DNA from: an uncultured Eubacterium sp.
GTDB lineage: Bacteria > Bacillota > Clostridia > Lachnospirales > Lachnospiraceae
DNA: 64,000 bases
Reading direction: 5' to 3'
Assembly (NCBI GenBank): GCA_910584245.1
Contig: CAJTZF010000003.1
Coordinates: 148,306 to 212,305, forward strand
This document shows positions 51,138 to 62,517 of this stretch, piece by piece. The translations under genes were made by a program, and so were the position numbers. Under the pieces are notes generated by a model. That model was not told the DNA's origin. It searched no databases and saw nothing but the letters and a program-made list of their open reading frames with translations. The stretch's first letter is position 1. Every line of letters begins with the position of its first letter.

Positions 51138-52739
51138 TTACATATTGAATTTTGACATTCCATCCCAGTTAATCTTTTCTGATATGTCATAGTCATAAAT
51201 TAGTATCTTATAATTTTCAAAATCCACGACTTCCTTCGGTGTTCCAAATAACTTTACCGCATTGTCATAATTCACACCTGTACCGCTAAACTCTATATTC
51301 CGTATGAGAACGAAATTTGCTTTTTCCCTATACCACGTCTGTTTACATCCCCACGCAAAAATATTGACTTTATCATCCATCGAAATAGCGCGAACATTCA
51401 CTCTCTCATTTGAAATAACCGTATTAATCGATGAATCCCAGAAATTTGCGTATCCATTCTTTAAATTATGTTCTTCTAACACCGGAATAATTCTTTCTTG
51501 CTCTGCCTCAACTATTTGTAATTGTTGAATTGGTATATAGCTATGGCATAACAATGCAAGCCCCAAAACAAAAGGCACTCCCCAGACAGGAGCCTGGTTT
51601 GTGGCAAACCGCATCTCAAAAATTTTTTTATACCGCAAAAACCTTATTACCAACACCGCCAAAATAGCAGGAAAAGCGCCTATATAACGCGCGCTATTTA
51701 TGTTCACCGAAACAGTTGTAATAAGAAAAACAATAGAAATAAGAACAAATCCTAAGCTTAGCACTTCACTTATTATATCCAGCTTTTTCCCTTTTACAAA
51801 ATTAACCACATTATAAATACATATAATAAATCCAAAAAGAACAATACCCGTTCTTATAAAATAGAAAATTGTCTCAAACGAAGCAAGCTGCTGTAGTGTG
51901 AAATCTGCACCATTCAATCCTAAAACCGCATGCCAATATATACTCAATTTCTGTAAATAGGAATCAAAATTGTCAAATACTTTTGTTTCCAAAAAACTAT
52001 TTTTATTTGCCGTACCTACAAAATAATATATTTTCTCCAAAATTCCGCCCAACACCACACTTGCAACTGTCAATAAAAATAAAAAAACATCCTTTTTGCA
52101 ATTGTGCGGGCAATTCGATACATAATCCCTAATACAATATAACAGCATCGGTACCACCGCTACAACAAGCATAACCGCATCGCCAATGCATCCCATAATA
52201 AGAGAAAACGAAAACAATACCAGAAAGAAAGTTTTGCATTTTTCTTCCTTATAAATCCTATTAAAACAATAGACCGCGATAAACGCCCATACATATGCAC
52301 CCGTATGAGCACGCAAAAGATTTAACCCAAGAGCAGATGGCACAGCGCACATTCCTAAAAAAATCAAAATTTCTGTAACTTTATGCTTCCGGCCGCTCCC
52401 CTCTACTACTAATAGTAACGCCGAAAAAATCATACACGAAAACATTAACCCACTGGCAATCAAATAAGCATCCCGTGACACACCGCTGAAAAACACCCCA
52501 ACCATATAGTACAATAAATCTGTTGTAAAAAAAGAGATGCCGGTTTGAATCCAATCACACATAAATATATTACCTTTTAAAATATCGGAGGCCTCCAATA
52601 CAAGGTTCGCATAATCCGAATCAATTTCAGAAACAGAAAACACTCTTATACAATACCATACATACACCCCCCCTGCTAAAATAGCTAAAACCACTTTCAG
52701 CCATAAAGGTAATCGAATCTTTTTCACTTTTTCAATCAT
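51138..52739 (-). CDS. Polytopic membrane protein, GT-C-like
   Basis: A 533-residue protein with about 11 hydrophobic segments and a large soluble C-terminal part. An acidic loop after the first segment (EIDSDYANLVLEASDI) fits membrane-bound GT-C sugar transferases, but no family is recognised for certain. The gene is visibly AT-rich. It lies between GtrA and another multi-span protein. Confidence 0.65.
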   Translation of the reverse strand: MIEKVKKIRLPLWLKVVLAILAGGVYVWYCIRVFSVSEIDSDYANLVLEASDILKGNIFMCDWIQTGISFFTTDLLYYMVGVFFSGVSRDAYLIASGLMFSCMIFSALLLVVEGSGRKHKVTEILIFLGMCAVPSALGLNLLRAHTGAYVWAFIAVYCFNRIYKEEKCKTFFLVLFSFSLIMGCIGDAVMLVVAVVPMLLYCIRDYVSNCPHNCKKDVFLFLLTVASVVLGGILEKIYYFVGTANKNSFLETKVFDNFDSYLQKLSIYWHAVLGLNGADFTLQQLASFETIFYFIRTGIVLFGFIICIYNVVNFVKGKKLDIISEVLSLGFVLISIVFLITTVSVNINSARYIGAFPAILAVLVIRFLRYKKIFEMRFATNQAPVWGVPFVLGLALLCHSYIPIQQLQIVEAEQERIIPVLEEHNLKNGYANFWDSSINTVISNERVNVRAISMDDKVNIFAWGCKQTWYREKANFVLIRNIEFSGTGVNYDNAVKLFGTPKEVVDFENYKILIYDYDISEKINWDGMSKFNM

Positions 52740-52771
52740 ATTTTACCTCATTTCTGCACACAAACTACCAA

Positions 52772-54214
52772 TTAAACCACACATGTTAAGCATGCATATG
52801 CCATAAACCCAAGGACGGGAACCAACCGGCACCATACGGCACAACGCTCCCATTTTCCAATATTCTCACAACTTGTATCCCTCTTCCTCTTTATGCAGTC
52901 CATACAATATACTACAAGCATCCCAACTGTCACCGCTGCCAGCATGGAAGAATAAAAATCTTTCGGAAGCTGAGGCAATTTCCTCATCAAAACCGATGCG
53001 ATATCATATTTTCCATTGGCTGCAGCACCAATAAGCTGCGTTATAACACCGCCGTTGATAATCTCAATATCATAGTATCCGGCCCACCCAAAGGCAGAAA
53101 CAAAAATCACAAATAAACTAAATGCAAACTCCAATATACATAACAACCTTCTGTTATAGGTAAATGCCAATAACAAAATCATATACGGGACTAACAAAAT
53201 CATCCAGTTCGGATGCCATTGCACAAAAAGAACAAAAGTGCCCATCACAATCATTGGGAGTACAAAAATATACTGCTGTCCCTTTTTATCCAGCATATAC
53301 GCAACCACGCATACCGTAATAAATATAATAATAAAATAACTCGCCAAAGACTCATATGAATTTCGTTCAAAAGAAAAACCTGTGGCAAAAAACCTTCCCA
53401 CAAAATCATACGTTTTACTCATAAACTTTTGTGATTGTACATATCCTGGGTCAAAACGAAAAACAAACCCCTGAAATAATATCCCTCCTACAACAACTAC
53501 CAAATTGCGCACCAAATATAAGATCCTCTTTTCCTGGAGTAACAACATAGGAATAATACCCAAAATAACAAATGGCTTATAGACGGCCGCAAGCATGAAA
53601 AAAATAAGCTCTTTCCGCCCTTCGCCCCGGACCAGACACCGAATGCCCAGCATTAAAAACAAAACAGAAAAAATATCCAAATGTGAAATCATAATGGAAG
53701 AATACAAAAAAACCGGAGAAGTCAGAAAACATAGTGAGATCCATTTTGCATCCTTTTGTTCCCGGCCGAGCGATGTGCAAATATCATATACGATCTTTGC
53801 CATATAAACCGTTAGTACACAGAACAAAAGCTTCACAACCGTCTCATAGGCCACAAAGGAAACCGGAAGATGAAACAAACGGTCCAGAATATATATGGGA
53901 AGACAAACAATGCCTACCGTCGCATAATTCACGATCGAATAATTCGCGCCAGCCAGAAGCGTCTGGGGCCAGTCCTCCCCATAATGACCCGACAGGGCAA
54001 GTTCATTCACCTCACTGTAAAACCGGAATAATTTACCGGAAAACAAACAATCATTAAAATCGAGCGACTGCATGACTGTTAATTTAAAATCCTTAATAAA
54101 ACAAAATACGAAAGCTGCCACTAACATAATGATAAGCGCTACAATAAACTCTGCCTTGGATGCCCCTTGTGCAGCATCGTTAAACTTGTTAAAATAATTC
54201 CTAATCTTCTGCAT
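52772..54214 (-). CDS. Polytopic membrane protein, GT87-like
   Basis: A 480-residue protein with about 11 hydrophobic segments and no signal domain. MQSLDFNDCLFSGKLFRFYS is the first loop; LCVYTVY-like patterns and a short C-terminal tail follow. It looks like a membrane glycosyltransferase of the mannosyl type, without a firm family match. AT-rich like its neighbour. Confidence 0.6.
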   Translation of the reverse strand: MQKIRNYFNKFNDAAQGASKAEFIVALIIMLVAAFVFCFIKDFKLTVMQSLDFNDCLFSGKLFRFYSEVNELALSGHYGEDWPQTLLAGANYSIVNYATVGIVCLPIYILDRLFHLPVSFVAYETVVKLLFCVLTVYMAKIVYDICTSLGREQKDAKWISLCFLTSPVFLYSSIMISHLDIFSVLFLMLGIRCLVRGEGRKELIFFMLAAVYKPFVILGIIPMLLLQEKRILYLVRNLVVVVGGILFQGFVFRFDPGYVQSQKFMSKTYDFVGRFFATGFSFERNSYESLASYFIIIFITVCVVAYMLDKKGQQYIFVLPMIVMGTFVLFVQWHPNWMILLVPYMILLLAFTYNRRLLCILEFAFSLFVIFVSAFGWAGYYDIEIINGGVITQLIGAAANGKYDIASVLMRKLPQLPKDFYSSMLAAVTVGMLVVYCMDCIKRKRDTSCENIGKWERCAVWCRLVPVLGFMAYACLTCVV

Positions 54215-54236
54215 ATTGGTTTGCCCTCCATCCGCA

Positions 54237-56402
54237 CTATTCTAAATAAGTAACCGTCATACTTTTTACATAGATCGCACGTTGTTGAATTGTATTTTCC
54301 TGCTTTGCCTTAAATGTCTTTTCTGTATTTAAAAACAGCCAGTTAATACCTTTATACTTCTTCTCGCTTACTGTCTCTTTTACCTCCGTGTCAAAAGTTA
54401 TAACACCAGATTGCCTGTTGTCTGGAATCGTCGCTTTTTTCTTTCCATTAAACTTAATTACTGTCTCTCCCTTTCGCTTTCCTCCCTCGTACTCAAGCGA
54501 AATGCGGACTTTTTTCGCCCCTCCTGAGTATACGCGGATAACGCTCTGGTTCGACGTCCACATACCTGTATCCGTATAGTCGGGACTATTCCATCCATTG
54601 TGTGCAAACGCCCGTCCCAATCCGGTATAAGAGAACTCCAGTTTTATTTCCGGTTCTTCCTTGCTTATATACACATCGTTGTATGGTTTCAATCCTTCAA
54701 TCGGATTTTTTACCGCGATAATCGTATTATCTACCTCATACAAATAAAAGTTTCCTTTATACTTATGCGCATTATAATAATTGGTTATATAAAGGGTGTC
54801 CTCCGCCAGCTGGCCAGTCTTAAACAGCTTCTGGCATGCCTTGTTCTGCTCTTCGATAATATCCTGTGTAAAAAATCTGGACATATAAAAATAGTTCTGG
54901 TCCATATCAAAATAAGACGCCTTTGTACCAATCTGAAGCATGTGATATAAGCCGTAGGAATTGAGGGGATAATAAACAATGTGCTTATAATCACCTAGCT
55001 TGTCCGTCCAAAACGAATCGTGTATAAACCGCTCGTCCTCTACTGCCTCTGACGTAAACTGCGCATGAATTCTCTTGATCGGGGCAAACAGGTCGAGAAG
55101 CTGAAGGCATACGCATACGCCAACTATGACCTTCTGCAACGTCTTGTTTGACACAAAACGCGATATCAAATAAAGTCCATACAACATAATTAAATACAGG
55201 ATCACCCACATAAACCGTCCGGAGGAGCGGACTACATTCAACAGTACCCCGATCTTTTCCGGTGGAAAAATGTGTATAACAATTCTCTCTCCCCAGTAAA
55301 CAATTGTCGAGAGAGCCAGTCCCCAAAATACTGCCACGATACAAATAAGCGGAATAATCCCGCACCGGTGTCTTTTATATTTCTCCTTAAAAAGCGCATG
55401 CGCTTTTCTCAAACTTCCGACCTTGACCACTTTGATAACGAGAACAACCGCGCACGATAAATATAATACGATAATCCCAAGGCCGACATATGAAAAGCCT
55501 TCGTATTGGTCGTAACACCACGGGCGCGCACTAAAAAAGGTTGAGTAATTATATGGATTTATAAGCGCGTTCAAATTTGCCGAATATCTTCCATACCCTT
55601 CTCCCCCTGCATTGAGCACGTCCGTAAAACCACCCGCAATAAAAAACGCAAACAAAACGCTTAGAACAAAAGTACCAAAAACAATATAAAACCGTTTCCA
55701 GTCCTTCTCCTTCAAGATGCAATGCAGAAGATACCCGCACATGATACCGCCGACAATAAATATAATGTACATCTGGATCAGAACGCAGAGAACACCGAGA
55801 ATACTATAAGCCAAAGCCGCCTTTTTATAATCCTTAAACTTCTCGCGGTACATCCAAATCCCCAATGCCCCCAATATTAAAAAGTGAGCTGCCAGGGACG
55901 TATGTCTGGAATTTTCCGACAGGAGTCCAAAAAGCCGCTGCAGCACGGGGGTGGACAAAATAAAAAAGACACTCCCCATCGCGCAAAAAATCTTGCTTTT
56001 ATTAATTCTCGCTATCAAAACAGACGCAAAGCCGCCGTTTAACACATAACAAAGAAACCCAAACAATCCGAAATACTGAAACGTTTCCGGAAGAATGGGG
56101 GACAATAATTTGAAAAAAATCGCAAATAAAGGAATGGAATCCGTATATAGAACGCTCACCTTGTAAGGGTAGGTAAGCCCGTCATGAAGACCAAGCGGGA
56201 AAAACCAGTCGGAAGCCCGGTAATATTTCCATCCGATGTAATGCTGCTGTAAATCCCTTCCAGTCAACAGCCATGAATCATTCGTAACATTCAAAACACC
56301 AAATCCGTAAATGGCAATAAAAAAGATAGCTCCGATCAACGCCCCGATTGCAAAGTAATTCCATACTTTATTTTGTCTCAAATATTTCATTTTTTTCTCC
56401 AT
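54237..56402 (-). CDS. Large membrane protein (DUF6311-like)
   Basis: A 721-residue protein with about 12 hydrophobic segments in the first 470 residues and an extracytoplasmic beta-rich C-terminal part from about 490. DLQQHYIGWKYYRASDWFFP (first loop) resembles surface-polysaccharide modifying membrane proteins annotated DUF6311. GGAATCAG and an inner GGAG give two possible starts 12 nt apart. A near-consensus promoter lies just upstream. Confidence 0.7.
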   Translation of the reverse strand: MEKKMKYLRQNKVWNYFAIGALIGAIFFIAIYGFGVLNVTNDSWLLTGRDLQQHYIGWKYYRASDWFFPLGLHDGLTYPYKVSVLYTDSIPLFAIFFKLLSPILPETFQYFGLFGFLCYVLNGGFASVLIARINKSKIFCAMGSVFFILSTPVLQRLFGLLSENSRHTSLAAHFLILGALGIWMYREKFKDYKKAALAYSILGVLCVLIQMYIIFIVGGIMCGYLLHCILKEKDWKRFYIVFGTFVLSVLFAFFIAGGFTDVLNAGGEGYGRYSANLNALINPYNYSTFFSARPWCYDQYEGFSYVGLGIIVLYLSCAVVLVIKVVKVGSLRKAHALFKEKYKRHRCGIIPLICIVAVFWGLALSTIVYWGERIVIHIFPPEKIGVLLNVVRSSGRFMWVILYLIMLYGLYLISRFVSNKTLQKVIVGVCVCLQLLDLFAPIKRIHAQFTSEAVEDERFIHDSFWTDKLGDYKHIVYYPLNSYGLYHMLQIGTKASYFDMDQNYFYMSRFFTQDIIEEQNKACQKLFKTGQLAEDTLYITNYYNAHKYKGNFYLYEVDNTIIAVKNPIEGLKPYNDVYISKEEPEIKLEFSYTGLGRAFAHNGWNSPDYTDTGMWTSNQSVIRVYSGGAKKVRISLEYEGGKRKGETVIKFNGKKKATIPDNRQSGVITFDTEVKETVSEKKYKGINWLFLNTEKTFKAKQENTIQQRAIYVKSMTVTYLE

Positions 56403-56459
56403 CTGATTCCAAATTTATCTTATTCTACTTAATATTTCCAGAACTAAACATACCATACT

Positions 56460-56488
56460 AGTATAGACTATAAACCATGTGTTGTCAA
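56460..56488 (-). promoter_or_regulatory. Near-consensus promoter of the surface-polymer operon
   Basis: TTGACA, 17-nt spacer, TATACT on the minus strand, start near 56453, about 50 nt before the DUF6311-like gene. Confidence 0.85.
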
Positions 56489-56499
56489 CCTAAGCCTTT

Positions 56500-58629
56500 C
56501 TATTTTCGGGCGTCCGATTTGCCGCCATGCGCGTGAAACCACTTCTTTCCCTCACCTCTATACACAATATTGACCAGGGCCCGGTATGCTTTTTCGTAAA
56601 ACTCCTTTTCATAATGAACCATAAAAGCGCCCGACACACACAAATCATCCGCCTGGTACTTTCTGGCATAATCCAGCACATAGCAGTCCATATGGCTAAT
56701 GAAATACTTCTGCCACTTATTTAAAAACTTCTTCTTTTTCATAAGCGCTGATTTCTTGTATCCCCGCATCGGCAAAAGCGTTCTCCGGAAATTCAAAAAT
56801 TCTGTTTTTACATCCGTCTTAATAAACACAACTTTCGTTCCATATTTCTCACGGATAAACTGCATAAACAGGTCAAACCGTTTTTTTATCTCCTTATCAT
56901 CCAGTATGGCATCTATGGACGTAATCATACATTCGTCTTTTATTTCCTTGAAAAAATTAAGCCTGCGCACCTCTTTGTCCGCCGTCAGCACACCGCCTTT
57001 ATACTTGACGATATCACAGATAAGGTCATAAAAATCCACCAGAAGCCATTCCGAACTCGTATGCCGGAGCTGGTCCGGCAAATCCTTGCGAAATGCACTT
57101 TTTATATACCCTAACCGCCATTCGCTGTTCTCAAAAAGCGACAAATCCTGAAACTTGCTCTCATCATAGGGAACCGGCGGATCAAAGGCAAACAGAAAAC
57201 AATTCCGGTACGCATACTTTCCAATCTCAAATTTCCCGGTATCCTCATTCAAGATTTCGCGGGTCACGCAGGAGCCCCACAAATCTACGGCAACCGGCTT
57301 AAAAAAGGTGTTCATGGCACACAAATACGCCTGCCCTGCATCCTTATATTTCCGCTTCATAGCACTTAAAATGCCCTTGAGCTTACGCTTCTCTTCCGGA
57401 CCCCCGCTTATGACAGGAAGGTATCTCTTTAGAGCTGCCGTCCGCCTGCCGCGGATGGCAAGCAGCGCCTCATAATAATGTCTGGCATTGAATGAGTTGA
57501 TATTAATTTTATCTGGAATTATGCCCAGCTTGTCCACCTCGCCGCGGACAAGTAATGCAAAACGGTCGACAATTTTTAACTGATAATCGAAAATCACGCG
57601 GTAATTGACATCCCTGTCATATATATTACCCTGTTCGACCGCCTGTACTGCCTTCAGGCAATCACGGAGAGACGCCGCAAAACGGAAATTGTGCTTTTCA
57701 AGTATTTCTTCTATACTCTGGTCCCCCCGGGCCTCGATTTCAACCAGGTCACTCTCATACTCGGCCAGTATTTCACGGCTGAGCTGCAATACGAGGCGGT
57801 CTATAAAAATATGGTCGTCCATAAATAGCCCGACATTGTTTTTCGCAAATAAATGGTTATAATATTTGATAAACCGGGCCAACCGGATAAAAAACTCCTG
57901 TTCCGTAAAGACGCGCTGCTCCGGCTGGGTGCGTATAATTTTTGAAATAAGCCGTTTGGCATGAAGATAAAAGGGTTTTTCGTAAGAGGACATCATAAAC
58001 CCTTTTTTATTGTAATCTATAAAATAATGGGAGTAAATATCCACAACATATGGATTCATTTTCTCTACAAAGTAATCCTCCATCTCCCGGATTCTTTTGT
58101 TATACGCCCTCTTTTCTTTTTTTCGCAGCGCCCTCACATGGGTGTGTGTCACATACCAGTCCGAGCATCTGGATTTTACGAGAATGATATGGCTGGCATC
58201 AAAATATTGGCCAATTAGCTGAAGATAGCTGTCCATATACGGTTTCCAATCAAACGTATCGTCGTACATAACGTCAATATATTCCATCTCATTTTCATGC
58301 TCCGCCAAAAAATCACTCTCAAGAAATTTCGGATTTTCCGTAAATACCTGGTCCTTCCACTTATACAACCCATGTGACGCCGTGTAACAGAGGTCGACCA
58401 CGAGAAAATCACCCGGTTCCTCCTCGAGGGACGGAGCCAGCTGCTTTTCTAAATCCATCACTAAATACGACGACACTGGATGATCCAGTGTCACCGTAAC
58501 TCCTTTTGGATTTCCAACCAGGGAAAGCAGGGATATCCACAAATTGCTTTTATTTACATTGTATCTATCATCTAATTCGATATCATTTATAAAAGATGAT
58601 CCATTTAATCGTATCGCTATTTTTTCCAT
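56500..58629 (-). CDS. DUF6270-type protein with internal duplication
   Basis: A 709-residue soluble protein. The second half (about 445-700) matches DUF6270 with DLWGSCVTREIL, a motif like SGNH-type enzymes. The first half repeats the fold: FLVVDLCYTASHGLYKW resembles WLLVDFYDLICDIVKY, and the two C-terminal thirds match as well. The GSCVTR motif is missing in the first copy. GAGAGGA fixes the ATG at 58629. It lies before the surface operon promoter, so it may be made apart. DUF6270 proteins occur in polysaccharide loci. Confidence 0.7.
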   Translation of the reverse strand: MEKIAIRLNGSSFINDIELDDRYNVNKSNLWISLLSLVGNPKGVTVTLDHPVSSYLVMDLEKQLAPSLEEEPGDFLVVDLCYTASHGLYKWKDQVFTENPKFLESDFLAEHENEMEYIDVMYDDTFDWKPYMDSYLQLIGQYFDASHIILVKSRCSDWYVTHTHVRALRKKEKRAYNKRIREMEDYFVEKMNPYVVDIYSHYFIDYNKKGFMMSSYEKPFYLHAKRLISKIIRTQPEQRVFTEQEFFIRLARFIKYYNHLFAKNNVGLFMDDHIFIDRLVLQLSREILAEYESDLVEIEARGDQSIEEILEKHNFRFAASLRDCLKAVQAVEQGNIYDRDVNYRVIFDYQLKIVDRFALLVRGEVDKLGIIPDKININSFNARHYYEALLAIRGRRTAALKRYLPVISGGPEEKRKLKGILSAMKRKYKDAGQAYLCAMNTFFKPVAVDLWGSCVTREILNEDTGKFEIGKYAYRNCFLFAFDPPVPYDESKFQDLSLFENSEWRLGYIKSAFRKDLPDQLRHTSSEWLLVDFYDLICDIVKYKGGVLTADKEVRRLNFFKEIKDECMITSIDAILDDKEIKKRFDLFMQFIREKYGTKVVFIKTDVKTEFLNFRRTLLPMRGYKKSALMKKKKFLNKWQKYFISHMDCYVLDYARKYQADDLCVSGAFMVHYEKEFYEKAYRALVNIVYRGEGKKWFHAHGGKSDARK

Positions 58630-58672
58630 ACTTTGGATTCCTCTCCATTTGCTAGGTGTTTTAAATGACACA

Positions 58673-58702
58673 ATTATACCACATATTATTGCCCGTTCGC
58701 AA
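58673..58702 (-). promoter_or_regulatory. Promoter of the DUF6270 gene
   Basis: TTGCGA, 18-nt spacer, TATAAT with a TG extension; start near 58666. Confidence 0.7.
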
Positions 58703-58820
58703 GTTTTCTATTTTAGAGCGGCCATAATTTCTCCCCATTTGTATAAAGAAGGCAAATACGGACATTCTAATTGGGAAACACAAAACAAGCCGCAAGGCAA
58801 AAGAAAGAGGTACAAACGAT

Positions 58821-59129
58821 ATGGATCAAAAAGAAAAAATGAGAAGCGCCCTGCCGATGGCTGCGCTGGATGAAATTCCCGAGCCACGGCCGGATGCCAA
58901 AAATATTGTCGGACTCATTAAGCGGAGAGGACGGATCACCGGCTATCAGCTTTCCGACGGCCAGACAGTCAGCAAGGCAGAAGGAGTTGCCCTCGCCGAA
59001 TCGGGGGAGATCCGCGGTGTCGGCATTGCCCACAGGGGCGACACAAGATATTTAAAAGCCCTCCCAGACAGCGATGAGGGAAATAATTTAAGCAGCCTGC
59101 CATCTGTAGGCCAGGACCGTGCCCGCTAG
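58821..59129 (+). CDS. DUF3892 family protein
   Basis: A 102-residue soluble protein. The DUF3892 core is RITGYQLSDGQTVSKAEGVA then RGVGIAHRGDTRYLKALPD. Function of the family is unknown. GAGG precedes the ATG with a 10-nt gap. It reads in the same direction as the subtilase 90 nt downstream. Confidence 0.82.
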   Translation: MDQKEKMRSALPMAALDEIPEPRPDAKNIVGLIKRRGRITGYQLSDGQTVSKAEGVALAESGEIRGVGIAHRGDTRYLKALPDSDEGNNLSSLPSVGQDRAR

Positions 59130-59219
59130 GTCCTATAAAGACAAACGTTCACGGAAAGCATGTCCCTGCATATGATAAAAATAACTTGTTATGGCAAAAA
59201 ACGCCGGAATGAGGTAGCT

Positions 59220-60098
59220 ATGAACCGTGTAAGGGAAATCGTGAACGCGAACCAGGTTCACGCTCATGGAATTTATGGGAAAGGTACCTGTATCGCCATT
59301 CTTGACAGTGGAATTTCCAGGCATCCAGACTTTGGCGATCGAATCTATGGGTGGTACGATGCGATAAACGGCAAAACCGCTCCCTACGATGACAACGGCC
59401 ACGGGACGCATGTCGCAGGAATCGCGGCGGGAAACGGCATGCGCAGCCGGGGCACCTATCGGGGGATGGCCCCGGAAGCCGGCATCGTTGCCGTCAAAAT
59501 TCTCGATGAATACGGAGAAGGAATGATTCCACATATTATCTCCGGCATTAACTGGGTTATGGAAAACCGGACCAAATTCGGCATCAATATCGTAAACATA
59601 TCCGTCGGGACTGCCGACGGCGACCGTTTTAATGAACATTCCGATTTCGTGAGAAGAGTAAACGAATTATGGGATATGGGCATTGTGGTGGCGGCCTCCG
59701 CCGGAAATAAGGGACCCGCGCCCCACAGCATTAGCGCCCCGGGAAACAGCAGAAAAATTATTACTGTGGGGTACCACAGCAAGCACTCCAACTCGAGCGT
59801 CGGTCCCACCTCGCTCTGCATAAAAAAACCGGATGTTGTCACACCCGGTTACCAGATCACAAGCTGCTGCCATCAATACGCCTCACAATCCGCCTATATA
59901 AAAAAGAGCGGCACTTCGATGGCGACCCCGATCGTCAGTGGAAGCATCGCTCTGCTGCTCTCTCTCTATCCACAGCTCACGCCAAAGGAAGTCAAGGTCC
60001 GGCTGAAAAACAGCTGTACGGACCTCAACTTGCCGCATGGCAGCCAGGGCTGGGGACTGCTGAACGTAGAAAAATTCCTGTTTAATCCTGCTGTGTGA
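59220..60098 (+). CDS. Intracellular subtilisin-like serine protease (S8)
   Basis: A 292-residue subtilase with no signal peptide. The triad is Asp29 (IAILDSGI), His61 ([15 protein letters not shown]) and Ser233 ([13 protein letters not shown]); the oxyanion Asn163 is in SAGNKGP. It resembles Bacillus intracellular proteases and lacks an evident propeptide. GAGG precedes the ATG at 59220; the longer frame from 59160 has a weaker site. It overlaps the convergent phosphorylase gene by 17 nt. Confidence 0.9.
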   Translation: MNRVREIVNANQVHAHGIYGKGTCIAILDSGISRHPDFGDRIYGWYDAINGKTAPYDDNGHGTHVAGIAAGNGMRSRGTYRGMAPEAGIVAVKILDEYGEGMIPHIISGINWVMENRTKFGINIVNISVGTADGDRFNEHSDFVRRVNELWDMGIVVAASAGNKGPAPHSISAPGNSRKIITVGYHSKHSNSSVGPTSLCIKKPDVVTPGYQITSCCHQYASQSAYIKKSGTSMATPIVSGSIALLLSLYPQLTPKEVKVRLKNSCTDLNLPHGSQGWGLLNVEKFLFNPAV

Positions 60099-62349
60099 GT
60101 TTCCATATGTCCTCATTATACTGGGCAATCGTCCGATCCGATGAAAAATACCCTGCTTTTGCAATATTCACAAGCATTTTCTTCGCCCATGCCTGTCGGT
60201 CCATATAATCCCGGCAGGCCTTTTCCTTTGCCGCGACGTACTCGTCAAAATCCGGAAATGTCATAAACCAGTCCTTATTTAACAATTCGTTGTACAGCCT
60301 GGTAAGCGACTTTTTCTTTCCTATTTTCCTAAGCTTCTTGCTGACAATAAAATCTACGGCGCGTTTCAGCTTCTTATTTTTGTCATAGTAATGTCTGGAA
60401 CAATAATTCCCGCGCTCATAGCGCGCAATCACCGTATCGCTGTCCTCGCCAAATACATATATATTCTCATCGCCCACGAGCTCGTGTATTTCTACATTCG
60501 CCCCATCCTCCGTCCCGAGCGTCACGGCGCCATTCAGCATAAATTTCATATTGCCGGTACCGCTGGCCTCCTTTGAGGCGAGCGAAATCTGCTCAGAAAT
60601 ATCACAGGCGGGAATAAGTTTCTCTGCCAATGTGACATTGTAATTTTCGACCATCACTACGTTTAAATACGGTTTTACGTCCTCATCGTTATTTATGAGC
60701 TCCTGAAGACAAAGGATCAGATGAATAATATCTTTCGCGATCGTGTATGCCGGCGCCGCTTTTGCCCCAAAAATGACCGTAACCGGGAATTCCGGCTTCC
60801 TTCCATCCTTGATTTCCAAATACTTGTGGATCGCATATAGACAGCCGAGCTGCTGGCGTTTGTACTCGTGCAGCCTCTTAACCTGGATATCAAAGATAGA
60901 GTGTTCATTCAGACTGATATTCTGTGTACGTTTCAAATATTTTGCCAGCCTGTGCTTATTCTTTGCCTTGATCCCGAGAAGTTTTTTGAGCACTGCCTCA
61001 TCCTCTTTATACAACAGCAGCTTTTCCAGCTCATCCGCGTCCGTTTTAAAGCCCTCCCCAATCGTCTTTTCAAGCAGCTTTGTAAGCGGTTTATTGCAGT
61101 GGAGCAGCCACCGGCGGAAAGTGATGCCGTTCGTTTTGTTGTTAAATTTTTCCGGATATATTTTATAAAAAGGGTTCAGCTCATTATTTTTCAAAATCTC
61201 TGTGTGAAGATAGGCAACGCCATTGACGCTGTGTCCAAAGTGAATATCCATATGCGCCATATGTACGAGGTTATTTTCATCAATGATAAAAACCCTCTCA
61301 TCCTCGTACGTATCCTTCACAAACCGGTCCAGCTCACGGATAATTGGAACAAGCTGCGGCGCAACCTGTTCAATAAATGAAACCGGCCATTTTTCAAGCG
61401 CCTCTGAAAGAATTGTATGATTCGTATAGGCACACGTCTTCGTCGTAATTTCCATCGCTTCTTTTATGGAAATTCCCCGCTCCATCAATAAACGGACCAG
61501 CTCCGGTATAATCATGGACGGATGCGTATCATTTATCTGAATTGCCACATATTCATGCAGGTCATGCAGCGTGCTTCCCCGCTCCTGTGCCTCCTGTAGT
61601 ATGAGCTGGGCCCCGTTGCTTACCATAAAATACTGTTGGTATACCCGCAAAAGACGGCCCGCCTCATCGCTGTCATCCGGGTACAAAAATAAGGTCAGGT
61701 TTTTCTCTATATCTTCCTTCGCAAAATCTATCCCCTCTTTTACAATTGCCTCATCAATGGAATTGACGTCAAACAGGTGCAGCGTATTCGTGCGATTGTG
61801 GTAACCCGTGACAAGTATGTCGTAAAGGGTCGACTTGACGTCAAACTTCCCAAAAGATACCGTATAGCTTTTGCCTCCCTTAATAAGCCACCCGTCCTCT
61901 TCCATCCACGGATTTGGCTTTTCCTTCTGAAGCTGTTTCTTAAACTTCTGCCGGAATAATCCAAAATGATAATTGAGCCCAATCCCATCTCCCGGCAGTC
62001 CGAGAGTGGCGATGGAATCCAGAAAACAGGCCGCCAGCCTGCCAAGACCGCCGTTTCCAAGAGATGGCTCCGGCTCCATCTCCTCCAATACGCCCAGTTT
62101 TTTCCCCGCCTGTTTCAGTTCTGCTTTTACCTCGTCATAAATACCGAGATTGATCAGATTGTTGCTGAGCAGCTTTCCAATTAAAAACTCCGCAGAAATA
62201 TAATAAACCTTTTTCCGGCCGGCATGTTCTGGCTGTTTTTTCCTGGAAGCCATTTCATTTGTCAAGTGGACCAGCGCTGTATACAATTCCCGGTCAGTAC
62301 AGTTCTCCAATTCTCTTCCGTATTGTTTTTTAACAAATTCTGAAAACAT
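60082..62349 (-). CDS. glgP: Glycogen/starch phosphorylase
   Basis: A 755-residue GT35 enzyme that releases glucose 1-phosphate from alpha-1,4-glucans using pyridoxal phosphate. The PLP region [20 protein letters not shown] and TEDGANVEI are intact, as are [20 protein letters not shown] and [24 protein letters not shown] precedes the ATG at 62349. The length is at the shorter end for the family. Confidence 0.95.
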   Translation of the reverse strand: MFSEFVKKQYGRELENCTDRELYTALVHLTNEMASRKKQPEHAGRKKVYYISAEFLIGKLLSNNLINLGIYDEVKAELKQAGKKLGVLEEMEPEPSLGNGGLGRLAACFLDSIATLGLPGDGIGLNYHFGLFRQKFKKQLQKEKPNPWMEEDGWLIKGGKSYTVSFGKFDVKSTLYDILVTGYHNRTNTLHLFDVNSIDEAIVKEGIDFAKEDIEKNLTLFLYPDDSDEAGRLLRVYQQYFMVSNGAQLILQEAQERGSTLHDLHEYVAIQINDTHPSMIIPELVRLLMERGISIKEAMEITTKTCAYTNHTILSEALEKWPVSFIEQVAPQLVPIIRELDRFVKDTYEDERVFIIDENNLVHMAHMDIHFGHSVNGVAYLHTEILKNNELNPFYKIYPEKFNNKTNGITFRRWLLHCNKPLTKLLEKTIGEGFKTDADELEKLLLYKEDEAVLKKLLGIKAKNKHRLAKYLKRTQNISLNEHSIFDIQVKRLHEYKRQQLGCLYAIHKYLEIKDGRKPEFPVTVIFGAKAAPAYTIAKDIIHLILCLQELINNDEDVKPYLNVVMVENYNVTLAEKLIPACDISEQISLASKEASGTGNMKFMLNGAVTLGTEDGANVEIHELVGDENIYVFGEDSDTVIARYERGNYCSRHYYDKNKKLKRAVDFIVSKKLRKIGKKKSLTRLYNELLNKDWFMTFPDFDEYVAAKEKACRDYMDRQAWAKKMLVNIAKAGYFSSDRTIAQYNEDIWKLTQQD

Positions 62350-62384
62350 ATCATACTCTCCATTCTCTTGTACATGCACATTTT

Positions 62385-62413
62385 ATAATAGCATATTATA
62401 ACAAAGGAAACAA
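62385..62413 (-). promoter_or_regulatory. Probable promoter of glgP
   Basis: TTGTTT, 17-nt spacer, TATTAT. A TATAAT at 62395-62400 is an alternative -10 box with no clear -35. Confidence 0.45.
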
Positions 62414-62478
62414 GTAAATATCTCTTAATTTTTCACAATAATTTCCACAGCTATCCCACTCCCTTTTTCACATGAAAA

Positions 62479-62501
62479 TCCCTCCCCGTCACAGGGAGGG
62501 A
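62479..62501 (-). terminator. Terminator after the 62518 gene
   Basis: TCCCTCCC and complement form an 8-bp stem with a 7-nt loop; TTTT follows on the minus strand. Confidence 0.8.
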
Positions 62502-62517
62502 ACTAATTGCTTTTATA

